Of a stretch of 64,000 nt of DNA, positions 49,937 through 59,631 are shown piece after piece; the stretch's first letter is position 1, and every line of letters begins with the position of its first letter. The stretch comes from Willaertia magna. Taxonomy: Eukaryota > Heterolobosea > Eutetramitea > Acrasida > Naegleriidae. Both the position numbers and the translations under genes were made by a program. Under the pieces are notes generated by a model. That model did not search any database and was not told where the DNA came from. It was given only the letters and a program-made list of their open reading frames with translations. Location: NCBI GenBank assembly GCA_902984215.1, contig CADWAF010001999.1:62001-126000 (forward strand), written 5' to 3'.

Positions 49937-51585
49937 ATGAGCAGTTTTCAAAAAAAAAATATGGGAAATAGTATTCAAACCTTTGACATTTACGACAGTC
50001 CACCTCTTCGTAAAGCAAATACCAATGCCATCTTACTTCTTTGTGATCATTTCAAATATGAAAATAAAAAAGTTAGAAAATTAATAAAAGAACAACAATT
50101 GGTGGGAAGCGTATTTACAGAATATAGTCAAAAATATTTAGGTCAAAAAAAAGTCAATTCATTACTTGCTGAGAAGGAAGATCTTGCTTTGAATTTAACT
50201 CAGTTATTGCAATGTAGTCAATCTTTAATGAAAGAATTTATTGAACAAGTGATTGATAAAAAGTTAGATATTGAGAAGGAGATTATGATTAAAGCTGGGG
50301 ATAGTTTTTTATTAACGGATAATAATCTAACAGTTCGGGAGAATCATGTCAAAGGAACTAGCTCTATAGAAACTACTTCAAAAAGTATTTACGGTGAAGA
50401 CAACAATGATATCTCTTTCTTATGCGAATATAATTCTGCTTTAATTATTGATGAAAGTAATTTAGATGAAGTTGAAAAGGAAAGAATAGAAAAAGTAAAA
50501 GAAAAGTTGACCAGTTTTTACCTTAACCCAAAAACAAACTTAGATTCATTAAAGAAATCGTATGGTCTTTCAGGATTGGTTGAAGCTGACGCACAATCAC
50601 TTGTTTGTAAAGATAAATTTCTTTACAACTTCTTTGGAAATACAATAAGAACACCAAAACTTTCAAAAGATTTAAGGAATACTGAACGTGAGGCCTTCAT
50701 TAATGTTAAACTAGTTGTGTCAGTGGTAAAGACTACAGATATTGAACGTACACTAGCTATACTTGCGCCTAATCAAATTTGTCACACTGTATGGGGAGTC
50801 ACACACACGAGCATTTTAATAGGACAGTATAAGATTGATTGGTAAGTATGATTTTATTTATCCAAACCACGAACGAATTGAACAGGTTTAATGACTCTCT
50901 TGTAATGATTAAAAATTCCTCACATTCTTCTTCTGAGGCAATTATTGCTATAGATTTAGGTAAATTCACTACGAAAGAACAAATTGAACAAGCCTTTCAA
51001 ACTATTACAGATATTTCAACTAAATACAATGGTGATAAAACTTACAATAATAAGACTTGCAACTGTCAAGTATTTACAAGTGAAATTTTAAAGGAATTTA
51101 AAAAAATTAATCCAGAAGTAACTATTCCAAAAAACAAAAGTTCTTTAGGAAAATATTTTAAAGAGTTAAAGAAAGGAGAAATTAGAAAGATATTTTATTA
51201 TAATGACGAATTAAAGAAATTGATAAAGAATAGTAAGAAAGAAGAGAAATACAGTAACTTTTATGATAACGACTCGATTGTTTTTAATTCAAGAAGAGAA
51301 ATAGATGTTTTTGCTTATTGGCTTGACTCATTAGGTTATTTTTCAACTAAAACAGGTGAAGTTGACTTTTATTTACTGAAAGCCTTTGACAGAGCATTTT
51401 GTTTACAAAACGAAAATGAGTTATCAGATATTTTAGTAGTGAACGGTGTTGAATGTAGTTTCTTTACAACGCATGGTACTGGTAAAAGGGATGATATTTC
51501 CATTATTAAGATGGAGTACAATACTCAAGATTTAAATATACCATTCCCTTCAAGATTGTTTACCAGACCTTCAAAATTATTGTAA
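49937..51585 (+). CDS. Papain-fold-like protein with permuted His-Cys order (tentative)
   Basis: Exons 49937-50841 and 50886-51585 around a 44-nt intron; 534 residues. A second in-frame ATG at 49961 (MGNSIQT) would expose an N-myristoylation signal and may be the true start. Residues ~1-230 are helical. At ~290 HTVWGVTHTSILIGQYKIDW has the His strand, and ~80 residues later NNKTCNCQVFTSEILKEF has a Cys at the start of a helix. This His-then-Cys order is that of circularly permuted papain-like folds (LRAT, PPPDE, permuted NlpC/P60). If active it would be a hydrolase or acyltransferase. Family assignment is inference. The C-terminal ~150 residues are unassigned. Confidence 0.6.
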
Positions 51586-51959
51586 TTTTACCGTAGATTT
51601 ATTATATGCACAATCAATTTTTTACCTGTATTATAATAAAGAAAATTGCCAACAAGTAGAATCGCGGTTTACACACAAATGCTTGCGCAAATTAAGTATT
51701 GCTATTGTTTAAAAAGTCCATGCCTCTATTTCCTCTTATTTGTTAATTAAAATGATTTTGTAAATGTGGGTAATCCCTAAACGGTCCCGTTCAGGCACGA
51801 CTACAAATATTTTTCTTTTGTTTAATTATCTGAAAAATGACAGAAAAGTCACTTACTGGGCATACTGTCCCTTTAATGAGGCTAATTATCCGAGCCTTTT
51901 TCGAAAGCTTCGGATTCGAATTCTAAAGGACAAACAAAAGAAAACAAAAAATAATAAAA
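51586..51959. other. Intergenic region
   Basis: 374 bp between two + strand genes. A 71-codon ORF (51764-51979) overlaps the next gene's start and lacks coding character. Nothing else seen. Confidence 0.45.
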
Positions 51960-54089
51960 ATGCTCAAAACAAAATCTAATAGTCTAATACCAACACTTGT
52001 CATGAAAATCTTCCCAATGGCAGTGATAATGCTATTGGTTTGGATGTTTTTAATGCTAGATTCAATAACGTTTAGGTTTAGCTCAAACTTAGTTAAGAAA
52101 CAATCTTCTCAGTCTTCCCCAATAACTTTACTTCCGACGAGCAGTGAAATACAACATATTACTACTCCTCAAGAAATCCTAAAGGATTCGTTTCTGATAT
52201 ACCTTTCACACATTGGAGGATATGAAGACCTACTGGACACTTATCAAAGAGATAAAACAACAACGAATATAATAAACATTGGAAATAAAAAGAAACGAGT
52301 GGCTACAAACTGGAAAAATAAAGAATCATTCGCAAGACAGTTCAGAGATTTCCTAATTATGACTTCTAGGACTAGTACATGTTCTAAAGTATTTGGTGAT
52401 ACTCCTTTTGTTAGATGTGGGTTGACGAATCAATTGTCAGAACTTACAACATGTTTTATATTACTCAATAGTTTTAATCAAAGATTTAAGAAATTAAGTC
52501 ACAACCTAGATGAAACAACTTTTAATTTCCCAATTAAAGCTATTGTCGAGCCAAGTGTTTGTGCAAGTGGTGGTTGGGATCTATGCAGCTGTGATAATCC
52601 AAAACCTATGTCTTATATATGGAACTTTGATAATATTAAAAAAACTTTACTAGATAAAGAAGTTTGGAAATATTTATTCCCTGTCGCCGAAAATAGATTA
52701 AACAAAATTGATGATAAAATACTGAAACCTAAACTAAGTCAAATAATAGGTAATTCAGGACAAGAATTGTATTATAAGAAAATTAATGAAAAGAGGAAGG
52801 AAAATGTTGGAAGTACCTCACCTGATGGAATTTTACTATTAAAACAAACTGAATATTTACAAATGCAATGTATAAGAGAAAATATTGATATAGCAATTGA
52901 GAATTGGTCAAAAAGAAATTCTGTACAAAATAATGTAAATGTTAATAATAAGGAAAGTATTTTTAATAGAATAAATAGTAATAATGAAAATAGTGAGAAT
53001 AACTCACCATTAGATTTACTATTAGATGAATTATATAGTGGAAAGAAGATTTCACAACCTATCGAAAGATGGATTAAAATTTTATTAGATTCTACAGCTA
53101 AATGTAACAAGGAGAATGATTACTTTAAAGTGAATTGGACACCTACTTCCCTTAATCCTCATTTGAATCCACCATTGTTAGATAAGTTTAATTATGATAA
53201 TCATGTAATTGAAGATGCTGTAGAGGAATTTACAGCTGAATATGTTAAACAAGCAAATGCAATTGAAGAGAAAGATGTTATTGAACAGAGGATATGGTTT
53301 AAGAAAACTATAAATATAGGATTTGTTTATGGTTGGTTACAGCCATTACAAAATTATGAAGTAGATTTGTATTCAAAGTTATTTACCTCTTTTATTCCTA
53401 GAGCTGATTGGTTACATAAGATGGATCCATACTATGATTTCTTACTTAATAAATATCCACTTAAGGTTTCAGGTACTACCAATCAAAAATTAGTAGTAGT
53501 TCACTTGCAGATGGTTCTAGAAGATGATAATCATATTTACCCTAGTTGTCAAAGACTTCCTTTAAATTCAGAGAAAGTGTATAATTGGATTGGTTTATTG
53601 AAACACCAAATGCAACTTCCAAAGAGAACAACAGTGCTTTTAATTGGGTTTGGTTTTAATGATGAGACTAGGAAATTACTTCCAATACATCAATTACAAA
53701 AACTTCATGGAATTACTTTGGTGACGCAAACAGATTTGTTTGGTCCTAGTGATAGTAAAGAAGTTTATTATAATTCTGTGGCAGCGTTCCATTTAGCTAC
53801 CTATAAAAGTGATATATTTGTGGAGGCTGTTTGTGGTTCACAATTTGCTAGTCACATTGTATTTTTAAGATTGTTAAATGGCAAACCGGTTTGTACAGCA
53901 TCTCACGTTAAACGTACTAGTGATTATCCACACTTAAAGTTTGTGTCAGAAGAGAAAGGGTATGATTTAAAGGGCTATGATGAAAAAACTGAGTTCTCTT
54001 TCCAATATCCAAACATTTACAGTGATAATGGTTTATATTTCAGGGTGCCTAGGTGTGAACAATTAACAACAACAACACGCACGAAGTGA
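51960..54089 (+). CDS. Type II membrane protein, possible glycosyltransferase
   Basis: 709 residues. A signal anchor at ~17-36 (FPMAVIMLLVWMFLMLDS) follows a short basic N-terminus, the topology of Golgi glycosyltransferases. The lumenal part has many Cys (FVRCGLTNQLSELTTCF; CASGGWDLCSCD). The end of the protein (VVVHLQMVLEDDNHIY; TTVLLIGFGFNDETRKLL; DIFVEAVCGSQFASHIVFLR) has the rhythm of O-fucosyltransferase-like folds: an N-terminal GLxNQ motif and a C-terminal segment before an Arg-containing helix. The family is not certain, and I cannot name a donor or acceptor. Intronless. Confidence 0.7.
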   Translation: MLKTKSNSLIPTLVMKIFPMAVIMLLVWMFLMLDSITFRFSSNLVKKQSSQSSPITLLPTSSEIQHITTPQEILKDSFLIYLSHIGGYEDLLDTYQRDKTTTNIINIGNKKKRVATNWKNKESFARQFRDFLIMTSRTSTCSKVFGDTPFVRCGLTNQLSELTTCFILLNSFNQRFKKLSHNLDETTFNFPIKAIVEPSVCASGGWDLCSCDNPKPMSYIWNFDNIKKTLLDKEVWKYLFPVAENRLNKIDDKILKPKLSQIIGNSGQELYYKKINEKRKENVGSTSPDGILLLKQTEYLQMQCIRENIDIAIENWSKRNSVQNNVNVNNKESIFNRINSNNENSENNSPLDLLLDELYSGKKISQPIERWIKILLDSTAKCNKENDYFKVNWTPTSLNPHLNPPLLDKFNYDNHVIEDAVEEFTAEYVKQANAIEEKDVIEQRIWFKKTINIGFVYGWLQPLQNYEVDLYSKLFTSFIPRADWLHKMDPYYDFLLNKYPLKVSGTTNQKLVVVHLQMVLEDDNHIYPSCQRLPLNSEKVYNWIGLLKHQMQLPKRTTVLLIGFGFNDETRKLLPIHQLQKLHGITLVTQTDLFGPSDSKEVYYNSVAAFHLATYKSDIFVEAVCGSQFASHIVFLRLLNGKPVCTASHVKRTSDYPHLKFVSEEKGYDLKGYDEKTEFSFQYPNIYSDNGLYFRVPRCEQLTTTTRTK

Positions 54090-54265
54090 ATGAACTCAAG
54101 CACTCTTGTTGTTTAAAATAAACTTTTTTTTGACTTTCTCCATCAAACTTTAGGTTGAAATTGTAAAGCTAGATGTGGATAGACGATCAAAATCTTAAAA
54201 CGTCAAAAAAGTATTACATTCTCATAAAAATATTTTTAAAAAAAAAATAGAAAAAAGCTTAAAAA

Positions 54266-55927
54266 ATGTCAGACTACGAAGATGAGATTATGAATGACTC
54301 ACAAGATGAAATGGATGAAGTTGAAGGTATGGATGAAGAAGTTTTAACAAAAGAAGAAATTGATCTTCTTACAGAAGAAGAATTAGAAGAAATGGGTGTT
54401 ACCAGAGAAGAATTATATTTACAAGCAGAAGCTGCAGCAAGTAAAAAATCATCCGGAAAGCATAATACTCAACATGAATATGATGAAGTTGAAAATATTG
54501 ATGAAGTAGAAATACTTACACCAACATCTCCAACACAATTTGAAGATAATCCAATAACAGCAAAAGAAGAAGAATTTATAACCTTAGATCCTGATCAATT
54601 AATAAAACAACAACAAGAACTAGTTGGTGAAGTGTCTACAGTATGCGGAGTACCAGTAGGAGCCTGCGGTATCTTATTAAGAGCTTATGATTGGAATAAA
54701 GAAAAGCTTTGGAATGACTTTTTTGAGAATAAAGATAAAGTTATTAAGAAGGCTTCTATAAATTTAAATGATTTTAAAATTTATCAAGGAACACCTGGAC
54801 AAAAGTATGAATGTTCTGTTTGTTATGATGAATATGATGGTACTAATATGTTAGCAATGGCTTGTAAGCATCACTTTTGTAGGGGTTGTTGGGGTCAACA
54901 TTTAGTTGCAAGTATTACGAATGGTGTTTCATGTTTACATGCAAGTTGTTTAAAACAAGGTTGTAGTGTAATGATTACTGAAGCTTTAGTTAAGGAATTA
55001 GTTCCAGAAGAATATTATAAAATTTATAATAAGTATTTAGTTAGAAGTTTTGTTGATGACAATCCAAGAATTAAATGGTGCCCTGCACCTGATTGTGGTA
55101 GAGCTGTATTTTGTCCTGAAACAACTGTTGAAGCTGTACAATGTGGTGGTTGTGGTCAAAAGTTTTGTTTTAAATGTGGTTGTGAAGCTCACGTTCCAGC
55201 AACTTGTGACGAATTAAAGGCTTGGAAGAAGAAGGAACAAGATGAATCTGAAACTGCTGTTTGGTTAACTGCAAATACCAAAGATTGTCCAAAATGTAAA
55301 AGAAGTATTGAGAAGAATGGAGGTTGTAATCACATGACTTGCTCTCAATGTAAATATGAATTTTGTTGGGTTTGTATGGATGACTGGACAGCACATGGTT
55401 CTAATACTGGTGGTTATTATAAATGTAATAAATATAAGCCAGAAGAATTAGAGAAGAAGACAAAGGAAAATGAAAGAGAAACTGCAAGAGCAGCTCTTGA
55501 AAAGTATATGCATTATTTCACAAGATATGCTAATCATGATAAGTCACAAAGATTTGAAAAACAATTAAGAGAAAAGACTGAAGAAAAGATGAAAGAATTA
55601 ACTCAAATGAATAAATACAGTTCCTGGGTTGACGTAGAATATATTCAAAAGGCAGTTAATACATTAATAGAATGTCGTGGTAATTTGAAATATACATATG
55701 TTTATGGTTATTATTTGGAAGAAGGTCAAGAAAAGAATTTATTTGAATATTTACAAGAAGATTTAGAAAGAGTGACAGAAAAATTGAGTGAAATTTTGGA
55801 AGTTACCCCTGTAGAACAATTTAATAGAGATGAAATTATTTCTACAACTCGTAGCGCAGAAACTCGTTTGAAACATTTAATTGAAGGTGTTTCCGGAGGA
55901 AGTAAACTTACCTCAACTGAATATTAA
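54266..55927 (+). CDS. Ariadne-type RBR E3 ubiquitin ligase
   Basis: 553 residues, the length of ARIH1/Ariadne. RING1 begins YECSVCYDEYDGTNMLAMAC, followed by HHFCRGCW; the IBR has WCPAPDCGRAVFC and GCGQKFCFKCGCEAH; RING2 (Rcat) has CPKCKRSIEKNGGCNHMTC, with the catalytic Cys in the GGCNHM segment, and FCWVCMDDW. The C-terminal helical Ariadne domain (~400-553), with YVYGYYLE and LIEG..., normally autoinhibits the ligase until neddylated cullins bind. The N-terminus is acidic (DEMDEVEGMDEE), also typical. It transfers ubiquitin through a thioester intermediate after receiving it from E2. Intronless. Confidence 0.96.
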   Translation: MSDYEDEIMNDSQDEMDEVEGMDEEVLTKEEIDLLTEEELEEMGVTREELYLQAEAAASKKSSGKHNTQHEYDEVENIDEVEILTPTSPTQFEDNPITAKEEEFITLDPDQLIKQQQELVGEVSTVCGVPVGACGILLRAYDWNKEKLWNDFFENKDKVIKKASINLNDFKIYQGTPGQKYECSVCYDEYDGTNMLAMACKHHFCRGCWGQHLVASITNGVSCLHASCLKQGCSVMITEALVKELVPEEYYKIYNKYLVRSFVDDNPRIKWCPAPDCGRAVFCPETTVEAVQCGGCGQKFCFKCGCEAHVPATCDELKAWKKKEQDESETAVWLTANTKDCPKCKRSIEKNGGCNHMTCSQCKYEFCWVCMDDWTAHGSNTGGYYKCNKYKPEELEKKTKENERETARAALEKYMHYFTRYANHDKSQRFEKQLREKTEEKMKELTQMNKYSSWVDVEYIQKAVNTLIECRGNLKYTYVYGYYLEEGQEKNLFEYLQEDLERVTEKLSEILEVTPVEQFNRDEIISTTRSAETRLKHLIEGVSGGSKLTSTEY

Positions 55928-56128
55928 TTTTTCTCTAGTAATTTAAAATAAAAGTAAATAATAATAATTAAACTAATCTTTCTTGTGGCAAGACTTGTAA
56001 CGTAAAAAAAGGAAGATCTTTATGTAACATTGTCTTTGCGTTTCTCTTTTCTAAACATTTGAGGCCCACCGGCTAGAGTCCCTGCAGTCTGAGGTGGCAA
56101 CATCCACCCTATAAATTTTAGGTAAAAA

Positions 56129-58555
56129 ATGTCTGCAGCCGAGAAAATCAAAGCTATTGGCGATTCCATGGTCTCTGGTGCATCTACTATTGGGTCTTCC
56201 ATTAGTAAAACAATGACTTCTGTAGGAGCTTTAATGCGAAGAGATAATAATAAAGGAAATTTACCAGATAAAAAAGGAGAAATTCAAGAATTAAAACAAC
56301 AATTATCAGATCCAACAATTGAAAATGATCAAAGTAAAAAACGAGAATTATTACAAAGAGTTATTGGATTTACTACAATGGGATTAGATACAAGTAAATT
56401 ATTTGATAGAATGATTATGAATGTTAATACTAAAGATATTGTACAAAAGAAAATGGTTTATCATTATATATCCCATTATGCAAGACAAAATTCGGAATTA
56501 GCAATTTTAGTTATAAATACTTTATCCAGAGATTGTAGAGATGAAAGTCCTATAGTTAGAGGATTAGCATTACGTTCATTAAGTAGTTTACGTATTCCAA
56601 AATTAACAGAACATTTAGTTCCATTAATTAAAGAAGGTTTAAATGATCCAAGTCCTTATGTTAGAAAGAATGCTGTTATAAGTATTGCTAAATTATTTAA
56701 AGTATCAGCTAATGATGTTAGATGTGAGAATTTTGTAGACAAATTATATGAAATGATTAGAGATAAAGATGCACAAGTAGTTGTTAATGCTATACGTGCA
56801 CTTAATGAAATTGAAGAAGAAGGTGTTGAAGTTACAAAGAAAATGGTTTATCATTTACTTAATAAGTTAAATGCTAATGAATATAATGAATGGCAACTAA
56901 CTGAAATTATTTCATTATTATTAAAATACAAACCTGAAAGTAATGAAGAAATATTTGAAATTATGAATTTATTAGATGATAAATTAGAATTATCGAACGC
57001 ATCTGTAATTATGGCTATAACTAATCTATTTTTAAATTATACCCAAAATATGCCTAAAAATCATTCAAGAGTATATGCTAGATTAAAAGATCCATTATTA
57101 TTATTATTTGCTTCATCAAGTCCTGAATTAGCATATTCTATTTTACAACATTTAAAGTTTATGATTTCTAGATCTCCACAAGTATTTCAATCCAATTTTA
57201 AAGATTTCTTTATTAAACATAATGACCCAAGTTATTTAAAAGAATTAAAATTAGATGTTTTAACATTGTTAGCTAATGAAAATAATGTTCAAGAAATTAT
57301 GGATGAATTAGGTTATTATGTTGCTTTAGGTGATAATACAATGTCTATTTCAAGAAAGGCTATTAGATCATTAGGTGAAATTGCTGTCAGAATTTCTTAT
57401 GCTACTGAAGCCTCTTTAACTCATCTATTAGACTTTTTAGAGATGGGAGTAGTTCATGTTATTAGTGAAACAATGATTGTATTGAAGGATATATTAAGAA
57501 AGTATCATGATATGGAATTTTGTCATGCTTATTTACCTTCAATAACAAGACATTGGAGATCTATTGAAGATCCAGAGGCTATTGCATCTTTCTTATGGAT
57601 TTTAGGAGAATATGGTAGAGAAGATATCTTAAAGCCTGCTCCTTATATTTTGGAACATTTCATTGATAGTTTCTCTTCTCAACATTATTCTGTTAGAAAT
57701 CAATTATTAACAAGTGCTATGAAATTATTCTTTATTCGTGCTCCTGAGATGAAAGATATGTTAGGTAGATTATTTGATGTTGCTGTTAAAGATACTTCTC
57801 ATGCAGATGTTCATGATAGAGCTTTATTCTATTATAGACTTTTATCTGCAAATGTTGATTTAGCAAGAAGTGTAATTATGTCAAAGAAGGAAATTATAAC
57901 TAAATTTACTGAGGAAGAATCTGTTGAGGTTAGAGATCGTTTATTCTCAGAGTTTAATACTTTAAGTATTGTTTTTGGTAAACCAAGTGAAAGATTTATT
58001 GTTAAAGATGTTGAAGTTTTGGGTGAGGCAATTCATGATGGAGGAGAAGAAAGTGAAGAAGAAGAAGAAGAAGAACAAGAGGAAGAACAAGTTGAAGAAG
58101 TGGAAGAAGAAGAAGAACAAGATTTGGAAGAAAGAATGGCAGCAAATGAAGCTCATTTATTAGGAGATGATTTTGATGCATATGATAGTTATGAAAATGT
58201 AGTTAATATCGTAACACCTCAATCCTTAACACCTCAAGAATATCAACAACTATGGAAATCAGAAGATTTTGAATCATCTAGTTATCAATGTTCATTTGGA
58301 TTACAAGAAAGACCTACAACACATGATATTGAAGATGCTTTAAACCAAAATAATATTATTACTATGGCAAGTAGTGATAAAAAGGAACCTTTTATGTTCT
58401 TCTTTTATACTCAAACGAATGAAAGAGATTATATTCTTATTCAAGCTTCTGTAACAAGAGAAGGATTAGTTCAAGCAACTTTTAGGTCAACTAAAGCATC
58501 AACACTTGAATCTTTTGCAGATTTCTTCCAACAATGTTTTTCAACATTTATGTAA
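56129..58555 (+). CDS. AP4B1: AP-4 complex subunit beta
   Basis: 808 residues. AP-4 is a clathrin-independent adaptor at the trans-Golgi. The trunk follows AP-4 beta rather than AP-1/2 beta: RVIGFTTMGLDTSKLFDRMI, DIVQKKMVYHYISHYA, ESPIVRGLALRSLSSLRIP, YVRKNAVISIAKLF, IVVNAIRALNEIE-like VVVNAIRALNEI, FLWILGEYG and HDRALFYYRLL. A short acidic hinge (~640-680, Glu runs) is followed by an appendage domain (~700-808, LTPQEYQQLWKSEDFESS; FADFFQQCF). No clathrin-box motif is obvious in the hinge, consistent with AP-4. An N-terminal ~45-residue Ser/Thr/Met-rich extension is unusual. Intronless. Confidence 0.92.
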   Translation: MSAAEKIKAIGDSMVSGASTIGSSISKTMTSVGALMRRDNNKGNLPDKKGEIQELKQQLSDPTIENDQSKKRELLQRVIGFTTMGLDTSKLFDRMIMNVNTKDIVQKKMVYHYISHYARQNSELAILVINTLSRDCRDESPIVRGLALRSLSSLRIPKLTEHLVPLIKEGLNDPSPYVRKNAVISIAKLFKVSANDVRCENFVDKLYEMIRDKDAQVVVNAIRALNEIEEEGVEVTKKMVYHLLNKLNANEYNEWQLTEIISLLLKYKPESNEEIFEIMNLLDDKLELSNASVIMAITNLFLNYTQNMPKNHSRVYARLKDPLLLLFASSSPELAYSILQHLKFMISRSPQVFQSNFKDFFIKHNDPSYLKELKLDVLTLLANENNVQEIMDELGYYVALGDNTMSISRKAIRSLGEIAVRISYATEASLTHLLDFLEMGVVHVISETMIVLKDILRKYHDMEFCHAYLPSITRHWRSIEDPEAIASFLWILGEYGREDILKPAPYILEHFIDSFSSQHYSVRNQLLTSAMKLFFIRAPEMKDMLGRLFDVAVKDTSHADVHDRALFYYRLLSANVDLARSVIMSKKEIITKFTEEESVEVRDRLFSEFNTLSIVFGKPSERFIVKDVEVLGEAIHDGGEESEEEEEEEQEEEQVEEVEEEEEQDLEERMAANEAHLLGDDFDAYDSYENVVNIVTPQSLTPQEYQQLWKSEDFESSSYQCSFGLQERPTTHDIEDALNQNNIITMASSDKKEPFMFFFYTQTNERDYILIQASVTREGLVQATFRSTKASTLESFADFFQQCFSTFM

Positions 58556-58589
58556 CTTATTTCAACCTTTATTATTATATTTACAATTA

Positions 58590-59198
58590 TTATTGTTCCA
58601 TATTTTGTCTTTGTAATTTACTTTCATTAATAGAAGTAGCAACATTAAAAGATTCACCACAACCACATGTTCCTATTGCATTAGGATTATTAAATACAAA
58701 TTTTGATGAAATTTCATCTTCTAAGAAATCCATTTCAGTACCAATAACATTCATTACTGCAGCTGGTTGAACAATAATTTTAATACCTTTATCTTCAATT
58801 ACTTCTGCAAATTTAGGTATATCAGTTTCTTTTGTTACATAATCAAATGTCCAAGATAATCCATTACACCCTCTCTTTTTAAGTCCGATAATTATTCCAA
58901 TAGAGTCAGGTCTTTTAGATAATAAATAATTTAAACGTTCTGCTGCTCTGTCAGTTAATGTCAAAACTTTTTTAGTGGCTCTTGTTGTTCTTTTTCTTTG
59001 TTTTACATCGGAATCAATATTATTTGTTGATGCCAAGTTTCTATCGTACAAATTATTAGAAAAAAAATGTTTTTGTTGTTTAAAAATATAATTATGATAT
59101 TTAAGAATGTTATTTATTTTTAATAAATTATTTGTTAGTAGTCCTCTCTTTATTATCCTCAGTGCTTGGCTGTTCATTAGTTGGTTATGTTTATACAT
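58590..59198 (-). CDS. ISCA1: Mitochondrial iron-sulfur cluster assembly protein ISCA1
   Basis: 202 residues. The last ~110 form an A-type (HesB/IscA) domain: LTDRAAERLNYLLSKRP, the first cluster ligand in KKRGCNGLSWTFDY and the other two in NAIGTCGCGESFNV. FVFNNPN just before the CGC points to ISCA1 rather than ISCA2. ISCA1 supports [4Fe-4S] maturation for enzymes such as aconitase and lipoyl synthase. The N-terminal ~85 residues are rich in Lys, Arg, Asn, Leu and Ile, poor in acidic residues, and start MYKHNQLMNSQALRIIKRG, a good mitochondrial presequence. Convergent with AP-4 beta (34 bp). Confidence 0.94.
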   Translation of the reverse strand: MYKHNQLMNSQALRIIKRGLLTNNLLKINNILKYHNYIFKQQKHFFSNNLYDRNLASTNNIDSDVKQRKRTTRATKKVLTLTDRAAERLNYLLSKRPDSIGIIIGLKKRGCNGLSWTFDYVTKETDIPKFAEVIEDKGIKIIVQPAAVMNVIGTEMDFLEDEISSKFVFNNPNAIGTCGCGESFNVATSINESKLQRQNMEQ

Positions 59199-59631
59199 TT
59201 TATTTTTTTTTGAGATTCTTGCTATTCTATCAGTTGCTTATTTATTCCTCACCCATACTTCTTTCACTAGCAATAATAATGCCATCCTTCAATTCACTCA
59301 GCAACAATGGCTACAAAGTGGTGGACAAATGTTGAATTGAATGGATAGACACAATTTACAAATTATAAATCACATTTGCAGCAGAGGTAAATAGGAAGAC
59401 GAGGATGTTAAGTCAAATGTTCTCAACAACCTCGTTTCCTATTTACCTATGCTGCATGATTTTTTTCTGGTTGATTTCGAACAATTTTAATACTTTAGGC
59501 AATTTTATCTCTTCTGTGGTGTTTTTATTCAAGTTGACGTGGTTAAAGTCACATTTTAGGACAATAGTAACATAAAAAATAGAATGTTTATTTTTGTTTT
59601 GAATCAAACTTTGCCTTTTTGAATTGTTGCC
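59199..59631. other. Intergenic region with hairpin
   Basis: 433 bp between ISCA1 (start) and SCC2 (stop), both on the minus strand. It includes the long hairpin at 59367-59462; the + strand ORFs here lack coding character. Confidence 0.5.
59367..59462. repeat. Long near-perfect inverted repeat (hairpin)
   Basis: The core arms 59377-59409 and 59425-59456 are reverse complements apart from one G bulge and two mismatches, with a 15-nt loop (AAGTCAAATGTTCTC). Beyond a 4-nt bulge on one side, AAATCA (59367-59372) pairs with TGATTT (59457-59462), so the foldback spans 96 nt. The arms share GCAGCA...AGGTAAATAGGAA...ACGAGG...TGTT. It is not a tRNA, 5S or protein-coding sequence. A pre-miRNA-like RNA, a structured 3'-UTR or a foldback DNA element are possible. 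Confidence 0.85.

Noticed and set aside
51764..51979. 71-codon + strand ORF
   Set aside because: Overlaps the start of the next gene and has atypical composition.
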